DNA of 27,196 nt from Nanobdellota archaeon (lineage in GTDB: Archaea; Nanobdellota; Nanobdellia; Pacearchaeales; GW2011-AR1): positions 1 to 27,196 of the forward strand of contig JAHIVR010000108.1 of NCBI GenBank assembly GCA_018816625.1, read 5' to 3'. Of the stretch, positions 20,988 to 27,196 are shown one piece after another. The notes under the pieces were generated by a model. It did no database searches. It was not told where the DNA came from and saw only the letters and a list, made by a program, of their open reading frames with translations. Numbering within the stretch: position 1 is the stretch's first letter; each line of letters opens with the position of its first letter. The translations under genes and the position numbers were made by a program.

Positions 20988-21947
20988 CTATTTCTTTTTT
21001 ATTTTAACTAATTTACTCTCTTTTGGAACTTCCTTAAACTCTGGCTTATGGTCCTTATCTTTTTTAGAGTCCTTATCTTGAATTTTTTTCTTAAACATAA
21101 AAAACCGTGTAAACTTTCCAGATTCTCCTGATTTTTTTGGAAAAGATTTTTTTTGTGTTTCTTCTTTTGAAACATTTTTTGAAGAAGTCTTTTTAGCCAC
21201 TTCCTTCCTCACAATATCTTTTACCTCGCTCTTAGAAAATTTTTTCTTAACATAATCCGATAAGAATAGTCTTAATAAGACTCCAAAAATAAGAAGAACA
21301 GCCCCAATAAGCATCATCAAACCAGAAACAGAACCTGCTTTAGAAATAAATATATCCAAGAAAGCTTTATAAGAATCTCCTAAAAGTGAAAGGACTAAAC
21401 TTATTTTTGACACAATAAATCCTGAAAAAAGTATAAACGATCCCAAAAGGATTGGATAATTCATTTTATTCTCAATCAAGAAAAAGATCAAAACCGAGAG
21501 TATAATAAAAGCTATTAAAGAATAATAAAATTTATCCATCCAGTATGTTTTAGCCTTTTCGGATATTAAAACAAAAATACCTTTTCCATCATTAAGGCAC
21601 TCCCAAAATCCACAAGAGTATCCCTCATAATAAACATCGGCAACAAGTTGTTCAATTGCATAATTTATAACTGCTCCCTCTCCTTTTTCTACCTCAGAAC
21701 AAGGAATCGTAAGACTAAACCCTTCGGCATTAATAACAAACTCGGACCTATCCAAACAGTTTTGCTGTGACAAAGAAAATTCAAACCCGCCCTTTCCTAC
21801 CTCATGCCTAATGAAAGAACCCAAACCATTCTGAACACCTTCATAATTTAAAGAAGTTGATAGAACTAAGAATAATCCTCCAGCCAAAAGACTAAGAAAT
21901 AACAAACTACTCACTATAACTAAAAGCCCACCCCTTATCACTCCCAT
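20988..21947 (-). CDS. Four-TM membrane protein with Lys-rich tail, unknown function
   Basis: The 319-residue protein has TM helices at about 6-31, 141-158, 164-188 and 205-230. The loop between the first two (about 110 residues, with SLNYEGVQNGLG and Cys at 64, 83, 112 and 117) is probably extracytoplasmic and may hold disulfides. The C-terminal 90 residues are very rich in Lys, Ser and Glu and end in KDKDHKPEFKEVPKESK. The hexapeptide DHKPEF also occurs in the charged tail of the PEP synthase of this window. It is the last gene of a minus-strand run lemA, GNAT, htpX and this gene, suggesting an envelope role. I do not recognise the family. Confidence 0.75.
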   Translation of the reverse strand: MGVIRGGLLVIVSSLLFLSLLAGGLFLVLSTSLNYEGVQNGLGSFIRHEVGKGGFEFSLSQQNCLDRSEFVINAEGFSLTIPCSEVEKGEGAVINYAIEQLVADVYYEGYSCGFWECLNDGKGIFVLISEKAKTYWMDKFYYSLIAFIILSVLIFFLIENKMNYPILLGSFILFSGFIVSKISLVLSLLGDSYKAFLDIFISKAGSVSGLMMLIGAVLLIFGVLLRLFLSDYVKKKFSKSEVKDIVRKEVAKKTSSKNVSKEETQKKSFPKKSGESGKFTRFFMFKKKIQDKDSKKDKDHKPEFKEVPKESKLVKIKKK

Positions 21948-21991
21948 AAATTAAATAAGAAAGAGCAGTTTAAAAAGTTTCTACATCCTTT

Positions 21992-22015
21992 AATTTGACC
22001 AAGCCTGAACAAATT
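21992..22015. repeat. Dispersed imperfect palindrome, copy 5 (diverged, intergenic)
   Basis: The arms are AATTTG/CAAATT, and the core CCAAGCCTG matches copies 1 and 4. Two inner mismatches weaken the stem. It lies between htpX and the four-TM gene in the same orientation as all other copies. Confidence 0.5.
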
Positions 22016-22024
22016 TACAAAAAC

Positions 22025-22912
22025 TCACATTCGTTCTAAAACCTTTATCCTATCAGACAAAGGGGGATGTGTTCTTCCAGCATTCTTAAAAGGATTTGAT
22101 ATAAACAAAGGAGCAATAGCCTTATTTACTTTCTTTTCCGGCTCAGGATTCTCGCTCTGTATCTTTTTTAAAGCACTAATCAACCCATTAGGGTATCTTG
22201 TGAATTTAACTGCAGAAGCATCTGCACTAAACTCTCTTTTCCTTGAAATAGCCATTTGAACAAAAAATACAACAATTGGGGCAAGAATAGCCAAAACTAT
22301 TCCAATTATCATAAAAATAGCTCCAGCTCGATTGTCTTTTCCTCCACCACCTCCGGCCCCAAACCACAAACTCCTAAGAAAAAGCTGGCTTATTATAGAA
22401 ACCATTCCGACCATAACCGCAACAAGAGTCATGAATCTGATATCATAAGTAGCTATATGCCCAAGCTCGTGAGCTAAAACTCCTTCCAACTCTCTTTTAT
22501 CAAGTTTTTCCAATGCACCTTCAGTAACACAAATAACCGCATGCTCCGGATCTCTTCCACTAGCAAAAGCATTTATATTTTTTGATTTCATAATATAAAG
22601 TTTGGGTTTAGGCAAACCAGAAGCAAGAGTCAATCCTTCAACAAGGTTATGATACTCCCTATACTCGCTATCCTTCGCTTCTTTAGCACCAACACTCGCA
22701 ATTGCTATTTTATGGGAGTTGTAATAGCTTATCCAGATATAAAGAATTGATATTATTGTTGCTACAATCATTATAATAAAAAATAACCCAGGATCAGTTG
22801 CCATAGTTATAACATATCCTAAAACAATAATTACAATAAAAATTATTATCATAAGAAAAAAACTCTTCCACTTGTTTCTTGATATCTGGTCCCTAAAGTC
22901 TATTCTCTCCAT
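22025..22912 (-). CDS. htpX: HtpX-like M48 membrane zinc protease
   Basis: The 295-residue protein has two N-terminal TM helices (about 18-37 and 43-62), the zinc motif HELGH at 148-152 (GVLAHELGHIATYD), the upstream NAFASGR (114-120) typical of HtpX, two further hydrophobic segments (about 160-178 and 196-222), and the third zinc ligand Glu in SRKREFSADASAV. The family degrades damaged or misfolded membrane proteins. The C-terminal AGRTHPPLSDRIKVLE is the usual end motif. Its neighbours lemA (two genes upstream) and a four-TM protein fit the common lemA-htpX association. The promoter probably lies upstream with lemA, although an AT-rich gap allows a separate start. Confidence 0.95.
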   Translation of the reverse strand: MERIDFRDQISRNKWKSFFLMIIIFIVIIVLGYVITMATDPGLFFIIMIVATIISILYIWISYYNSHKIAIASVGAKEAKDSEYREYHNLVEGLTLASGLPKPKLYIMKSKNINAFASGRDPEHAVICVTEGALEKLDKRELEGVLAHELGHIATYDIRFMTLVAVMVGMVSIISQLFLRSLWFGAGGGGGKDNRAGAIFMIIGIVLAILAPIVVFFVQMAISRKREFSADASAVKFTRYPNGLISALKKIQSENPEPEKKVNKAIAPLFISNPFKNAGRTHPPLSDRIKVLERM

Positions 22913-22946
22913 AAGTAATAAAATAAGAATGGGTTTTTAATTTTAA

Positions 22947-23468
22947 CTAAGAAGCTATAGAAAATAAATGGCTCTTAAAAGGGGCATATAATCCTTCCGG
23001 AGTTCTTTCAAATGTCTTTATCATTACTACTTCATCCATGTTTGTTTCATATAAAGGAATCCTTGCCAACTCAGAGTATCCCATTGTTCTTACCATCTCT
23101 ACTAAACCTGGTTGATTAGCCCTTATATCCGTAATCATTGCGTCATACTCTTCAGGGGTTTCAACTTCAGCCTGTCTAAGCATAAAAGTTGCAAAATGTC
23201 TTCCTCTGACCTGTTCGTGAACCCTCATATTCTTTACCTCTCTTATTCTTGGAAATTGTCTGTGTTGTTGATAAACGCAGTCGCCAACGAGAACCCCATT
23301 ACTTTGTGCGATAATACATCTTTTGTCCCCTTGTGCCAACTCAACCCTTGTTTTTTCAACCCAGTCCGCATAATTTGGATAACTCAAACTTTGAGCATGC
23401 AAAAATGTGCTTAGTCTGTCTCTATCTCTAACACTTTCAACCATCCTAAAATTAAAGTCAAACCCCAT
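22947..23468 (-). CDS. GNAT-family acetyltransferase
   Basis: The frame gives about 173 residues from the ATG at 23468; an upstream in-frame TTG (23486) would add six. GNAT motif A is visible in REVKNMRVHEQVRGRHFATF, where RGRHFA takes the place of the acetyl-CoA pyrophosphate loop (Q/RxxGxG/A), preceded by the beta strand VGDCVYQQHRQFPRIREV. A following ANQPGLVEMVRTMGYSELAR is the late GNAT segment. The substrate (protein N-terminus, small molecule or antibiotic) cannot be told. It sits between lemA and htpX on the same strand, with 41 bp and 34 bp gaps. Confidence 0.78.
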   Translation of the reverse strand: MGFDFNFRMVESVRDRDRLSTFLHAQSLSYPNYADWVEKTRVELAQGDKRCIIAQSNGVLVGDCVYQQHRQFPRIREVKNMRVHEQVRGRHFATFMLRQAEVETPEEYDAMITDIRANQPGLVEMVRTMGYSELARIPLYETNMDEVVMIKTFERTPEGLYAPFKSHLFSIAS

Positions 23469-23509
23469 AACCACAGAAATTATCAATCATTCATAAAGAT
23501 TATCGTTCT

Positions 23510-24064
23510 CTAATCAAACTTTACTTTAACAGGCTTCTTCTCAGCCTCCGCAATCTTTATGTATTCTCCAGCCTTTTTACCATACACCCCTGCAAAAAAA
23601 TTTCCAGGGAAAGTCTTACATAAATTATTATAAGCCAGTATAGAATCATTGTAGAACTGCCTTGAATAAGCAACTTTATCCTCGGTTGTTGTCAATTCGC
23701 CCTGTAATTGAAGGAAGTTTGTGTTTGCCTTTAAATCCGGATACCCTTCAGCTATGGCAAAGATTGTCTTAAGTGCACTCTCCAAGCCTTTATCTGCTTT
23801 AACCTTTCCCGGAAGATCCTTGGCCGAAACAAGCGCTTTTCTAGCATCAGTAACAGCCTTTATGGCTGCTTTTTCGTGTTTCATAAACCCTTTAACAGCC
23901 TCAATCAAATTCGGAATCAAATCCGCTCTTCTTTTAAGCTGAACATCTATCTGACTAAGAGAATTGTCAATTCTATTTCCCAATCTAGCAAATCTATTAA
24001 AATAAGAGAAAAATACAATTGCTAAAATAACTACAACAGCAATTAGTATCCATAACCACAACAT
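23510..24064 (-). CDS. lemA: LemA-family membrane protein
   Basis: The 184-residue protein has one N-terminal TM helix (about 3-22, LWILIAVVVILAIVFF) and the long helical LemA domain: LGNRIDNSLSQIDVQLKRRA, LIPNLIEAVKGFMKHEK, the middle YPDLKANTNFLQLQGELT, and the typical YNDSILAYNNLCKTFPGNFF. LemA proteins are common in bacteria and archaea and are often next to htpX-like genes, as here, but their biochemical role is unsettled. The protein ends near the normal family length. It is first in a minus-strand run toward 20988 and divergent from the ferredoxin gene, with only 51 bp between the starts. Confidence 0.95.
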   Translation of the reverse strand: MLWLWILIAVVVILAIVFFSYFNRFARLGNRIDNSLSQIDVQLKRRADLIPNLIEAVKGFMKHEKAAIKAVTDARKALVSAKDLPGKVKADKGLESALKTIFAIAEGYPDLKANTNFLQLQGELTTTEDKVAYSRQFYNDSILAYNNLCKTFPGNFFAGVYGKKAGEYIKIAEAEKKPVKVKFD

Positions 24065-24115
24065 AAAAAATTCAGGAAAATTAAATTTATAAACCTATCT
24101 AAATTACTAAGAAAG

Positions 24116-24295
24116 ATGGTAAAGATAAATCGTCAAGGATGTATAGGATGTGGAAACTGCCCTTCGGTTTGTCCAGAGGTTTTCGAGATGGCTGATGATG
24201 GAAAGGCGAGTGTAAAAAAAGGACAAGCCAAATCAGCAAACCCTTGTGTGGATAAAGCAATAGAAGAATGCCCGGTAAATGTGATAAGCAAATAG
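24116..24295 (+). CDS. Small [4Fe-4S] ferredoxin
   Basis: The 59-residue frame encodes GCIGCGNCPSVCPEVFEM near the start and ECPVNVIS near the end. Cys9, Cys12, Cys15 and Cys52 would bind one [4Fe-4S] cluster. Cys19 and Cys44 are placed like the disulfide pair of Pyrococcus-type single-cluster ferredoxins. The role is low-potential electron transfer in the cytoplasm; the partner is unknown. A TATA box TTTATAAA (24086-24093) lies 22 nt before the ATG, so the mRNA is leaderless. It is divergent from lemA and 39 nt upstream of ppsA, which has its own TATA-like sequence. Confidence 0.93.
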   Translation: MVKINRQGCIGCGNCPSVCPEVFEMADDGKASVKKGQAKSANPCVDKAIEECPVNVISK

Positions 24296-24334
24296 AACAA
24301 AAACCTTTATTAACTTTCTTAGATTTTAATCATT

Positions 24335-26923
24335 ATGGCAGAAGAAGAGGCAAAGATAGGTTTTGTAAAATGGTTTTCTGAACTAAATAAGGATTCTGGC
24401 AGCGTCGCTGGGGGAAAAGGGGCTAATCTCTCCGAAATATTTAATTTAAAAATACCTGTCCCTCCCGGCTTTGTTGTAACAGAACAAGCCTACAAATATT
24501 TTATCAAAAAAGCTGAAATAGATAAAAAAATAAATGAACTCTTAGCACCAATAGCTTATGAAGACACAAAAAAATTAGATGACATAACAAAAAAAATAAG
24601 GGATTTAATTCTAAAATCAGCCATGCCAAAAGATATGGAAGAGGAGATAATAGAATCCTATGAGGCCTTGGGAGTAGATAAAAATGACTATCAAAGAAGC
24701 GCTGCACACGATATATTAAGAACCGGAGCAGAACCCGTTTTTGTTGCGGTAAGAAGTTCTGCCACAACCGAAGACCTTGCAGAAGCAAGCTTTGCAGGAC
24801 AACAAGACTCTTTTGTTAATGTAAAAGGAAATCAAGCACTTATAACTAACATAAAAAAAGCTTTTGCCTCCTTATTCACATCAAGAGCAACCTACTATAG
24901 GAACAAAAAAGGATTCAAACACGAGCAAGCAAGTCTTGCAGTAGTTGTCCAAAAGATGGTTGATAGTGATAAATCTGGCGTCATCTTCTCAAAAGACCCT
25001 TCCTATGATAAAGACACCATACTTATGGAAGCCGTATTTGGCCTAGGAGAAGGAATAGTTTCCGGAAGAATAACTCCAGACACGTATAGAATTTCAAAAG
25101 ATATTGAAATCCTTGACAAGAAAATATCTGAAAAAAAGATAGCAATAACAAGAGATTCTGGGGGAAACCAAGAGATAGTCAAACTAAACGAAGAAAAATC
25201 AAAATCTCAGGTCCTTAAAGACCATGAAATAAAAACACTTGCAGAACTAGCACTGAAACTTGAAGACCATTATAAAAAACCACAAGATATAGAATTCGCT
25301 ATTGAAAACGGAGAAATCTCCATAGTCCAAACACGTCCAATAACAACAATGGAAAAGAGAATAGGTGAAAATGTTGAAGAACTAAAGGGAGAAGTAATCC
25401 TTACAGGTTTGGCAGCATCTCCAGGAATAGGCGTTGGAAAAATAAAAATAGTTCACACAATGGAAGATCTCCAAAAAATAAACAAAGGGGATGTATTGGT
25501 AACAGAGATGACAAACCCAGACATGGTTGTCACAATGCAAAAATCGGCAGCAATAGTAACAGACGAAGGTGGCTTAACAAGCCATGCAGCAATAGTTTCT
25601 AGAGAAATGGGAATTCCTGCCGTAGTTGGAACCCAAGAAGCAACCCAAAAACTAAAAGAAGGGGAAACAATAACTGTAGACGGATTCACAGGAAAAGTTT
25701 ACAAGGGAAAGGTATCTGAAACAGTTCAAAAAGAAATATTAAAAGTAACTTCAGAAACTAAAACAAAAATAAAATTAATTGTGGACCTACCCTCCGCCGC
25801 AAAAAGGGCGTCCGAATCTGGAATAAAGAAGGTTGGATTAACAAGAATTGAAGGGATAATAGCAGAATCCGGAAGACACCCAGAGTATTTCCTAAAACAA
25901 AACAAGATGCAAGAATACGAAGAAATAATCTTTAAGGGAATAAAGGACATAGGACAATACTTTGAAGAAATGTGGATACGTACTTCAGACATAAGAAGTG
26001 ATGAATTCCACAATTTAGAGGGGGCCCCTCAAGAAATAGAAGTAAATCCAATGTTAGGTTTCCACGGAATAAGATACAGCCTAAAAAATCCAGAAATCCT
26101 CAAAGCAGAAATAAGAGCCCTAAAAAGAGTTGCAGAAACAGGAAAAACAATTGGGTTATTGCTCCCCCAAATAATATCTGTTGAGGAAGTAAAAGAGGTA
26201 AAGAAATACACAAAAGAACTGGGATTCAATAAAGCAAAGATAGGAGTGATGGTAGAAACTCCGGCATGTGTACAAATAATAAAAGACATATGTGATGAAG
26301 GGATAGATTTTGTTAGTTTTGGCACAAATGATCTAACGCAATATATGTTAGCAATTGATAGGGGAAATGAAAAGGTCCAGTATCTTTATAACGAAATGCA
26401 CCCAGCAATACTCTACCAAATAGGTTTTGTAATAAGAGTGTGTAAAAGAAACAATGTTGAAACCTCTATCTGCGGTCAATCTGGAAGCACAAAACCAATG
26501 GTGAAATACCTAGTGGAAAGAGGAATAAATAGTATAAGCGTTAACGCAGATAAAGCAAAAGAAATAGCAGATTATGTTGCAGAGTTAGAAAAAAATATGG
26601 TTGAAGGAACAGATGAAGAACCCAGAAGATATCAACCAAAAAAAGAAGAACAACCAATAACTGCCGTAGAGAATGAGAAACAAGAAGAACAAATAAAAAA
26701 AGACATAAAAGAAATAGAAAAAGAGAAAAGAGAATATCAAAGAAAAGAAAATAATAAACCCAAAATAAAAGAACTTAAAAAACATTTTGATCACAAACCA
26801 GAATTCCACCATAAAGACCAAGTTAACGAACCAACAGAAGAAGAACCAGAGTTTAAAGATCACAATGAAGCTAATACCGAACCAAAGATTGAAGAAAAAG
26901 AAGAAAAGCTAGACATATTTTAA
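24335..26923 (+). CDS. ppsA: Phosphoenolpyruvate synthase with long charged C-terminal tail
   Basis: The 862-residue protein makes PEP from pyruvate and ATP (AMP and phosphate released), the entry to gluconeogenesis. The ATP-grasp domain is at 1-340 (GGKGANLSEIFNLKIPVPPG, AVRSSATTEDLAEASFAGQQ, VFGLGEGIVSGRITPD), the phosphohistidine domain follows with His417 in GGLTSHAAIVSREMGIPAVV, and the C-terminal TIM barrel has IRTSDIRSDEF, MLGFHGIRYSL, GVMVETPA, SFGTNDLTQYMLAIDRGN and catalytic Cys713 in SICGQSGS. The catalytic part ends near 755. The remaining roughly 105 residues are a Lys/Glu/Gln-rich, probably coiled or disordered tail, absent from usual PEP synthases, containing DHKPEF. A TATA-like TTTATTA lies about 25 nt before the ATG. 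Confidence 0.96.
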   Translation: MAEEEAKIGFVKWFSELNKDSGSVAGGKGANLSEIFNLKIPVPPGFVVTEQAYKYFIKKAEIDKKINELLAPIAYEDTKKLDDITKKIRDLILKSAMPKDMEEEIIESYEALGVDKNDYQRSAAHDILRTGAEPVFVAVRSSATTEDLAEASFAGQQDSFVNVKGNQALITNIKKAFASLFTSRATYYRNKKGFKHEQASLAVVVQKMVDSDKSGVIFSKDPSYDKDTILMEAVFGLGEGIVSGRITPDTYRISKDIEILDKKISEKKIAITRDSGGNQEIVKLNEEKSKSQVLKDHEIKTLAELALKLEDHYKKPQDIEFAIENGEISIVQTRPITTMEKRIGENVEELKGEVILTGLAASPGIGVGKIKIVHTMEDLQKINKGDVLVTEMTNPDMVVTMQKSAAIVTDEGGLTSHAAIVSREMGIPAVVGTQEATQKLKEGETITVDGFTGKVYKGKVSETVQKEILKVTSETKTKIKLIVDLPSAAKRASESGIKKVGLTRIEGIIAESGRHPEYFLKQNKMQEYEEIIFKGIKDIGQYFEEMWIRTSDIRSDEFHNLEGAPQEIEVNPMLGFHGIRYSLKNPEILKAEIRALKRVAETGKTIGLLLPQIISVEEVKEVKKYTKELGFNKAKIGVMVETPACVQIIKDICDEGIDFVSFGTNDLTQYMLAIDRGNEKVQYLYNEMHPAILYQIGFVIRVCKRNNVETSICGQSGSTKPMVKYLVERGINSISVNADKAKEIADYVAELEKNMVEGTDEEPRRYQPKKEEQPITAVENEKQEEQIKKDIKEIEKEKREYQRKENNKPKIKELKKHFDHKPEFHHKDQVNEPTEEEPEFKDHNEANTEPKIEEKEEKLDIF

Positions 26924-26957
26924 TTAAATTTATAAAGATTCAAACCCTCTATAACCC

Positions 26958-27196
26958 ATGACAAAAAAGAAGGTGAAAAAAAGGAAGACTAAAAGAAAAG
27001 CCAAGCCAAAAGTTAGTAAGATTATAGTTCAACAGGCTCCAGTTTTTAAAACTCCAAGAGTTGATAGTGTTTTAATTGAAAATTTTGTGTCGTTACAGAG
27101 AGTTCTTACAAATCTTACCATAAAGTTGGATGGAGTGGCAAACCAGATGACAAAATTGTTGGATATATTTGAGATATCGGCAAAAGCACTAACGGA
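26958..27196 (+). CDS. Basic coiled-coil-like protein, 3' end outside window
   Basis: Seventy-nine codons are visible from the ATG at 26958. The first 22 residues are almost all Lys and Arg (KKKVKKRKTKRKAKPK). Then comes a hydrophobic-polar helix pattern, RVDSVLIENFVSLQRVLTNL and LDGVANQMTKLLDIFEIS, suggesting an amphipathic coiled coil. A TTTATAAAG box near 26928 lies about 22-30 nt before the start. I do not recognise a characterised family. The basic start could bind nucleic acid; that is inference. Confidence 0.7.
   Translation, partial: MTKKKVKKRKTKRKAKPKVSKIIVQQAPVFKTPRVDSVLIENFVSLQRVLTNLTIKLDGVANQMTKLLDIFEISAKALT

Noticed and set aside
26029..26863. Minus-strand frames opposite ppsA
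   Set aside because: They are shadows of the Lys/Glu-rich codons of PEP synthase; their proteins are Phe-rich low-complexity strings.
1..27196. CRISPR array or cas genes
   Set aside because: No regularly spaced repeats with unique spacers were seen and no Cas motifs are encoded; the repeats found are single pairs or scattered palindromes.

Overview
The window most likely comes from a small-genome DPANN archaeon, probably near Pacearchaeota or Woesearchaeota. Evidence: two tRNA genes with archaeal bulge-helix-bulge introns at 37/38, TATA boxes about 20-30 nt before many start codons (leaderless transcription), an archaeal-type ThrRS with a D-aminoacyl deacylase-like editing domain, archaeal-style TrpRS and Elp3, a class III (prepilin) signal peptide, and several short lineage-restricted hypothetical genes. 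The phylum is inferred from gene style, not from a marker search.

Layout. 1-3000: a large membrane-anchored subtilisin-like protease (cut by the window edge) and a YdjM-type membrane hydrolase. 3060-3500: divergent intron-containing tRNA-Ile(UAU) and tRNA-Glu(UUC). 3500-6803: a compact toxin/defence-like island beside tRNA-Glu, holding an intact class II Fic protein, an MNT/HEPN (MntA/HepT-type) pair, and a second Fic protein that has lost both its catalytic His and its inhibitory Glu. Three of the four island proteins share an N-terminal module ending in KY(L/I)G, and the protease at the window start carries a related segment. Each of the three promoters has its TATA box sandwiched between short repeats. 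Copies of the tRNA-Glu 3' end recur inside and at the far side of the island, and 49-bp direct repeats bracket the MNT/HEPN cassette. This is the best candidate for an undescribed system here.

6800-16500: a frameshifted glycosyltransferase, a circularly permuted GTPase, elp3 and a Trm9-like methyltransferase transcribed divergently from one TATA box (probably the wobble-uridine cm5U/mcm5U pathway), several small unknown genes (one Cys-rich), thrS with two small downstream genes, a secreted SleB-type cell-wall hydrolase and trpS. 16500-20340: cell-surface genes, namely a single-pass receptor-like protein with a degenerate nucleotidyl-cyclase-like cytoplasmic domain, a pilin fused to a LamG-type lectin domain, and a frameshifted lipoprotein. 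20345-20950: a decayed IS200/IS605 element. 20990-24064: an envelope operon lemA, GNAT, htpX, four-TM protein. 24116-end: ferredoxin, PEP synthase with a long charged tail, and the start of a basic coiled-coil-like protein.

A further pattern is a dispersed imperfect palindrome (five copies, all in one orientation). Two copies lie inside genes (elp3 and a hypothetical gene) in the same reading frame, inserting a TSSK(L/R)GQ peptide, much like the palindromic elements known from Rickettsia proteins.
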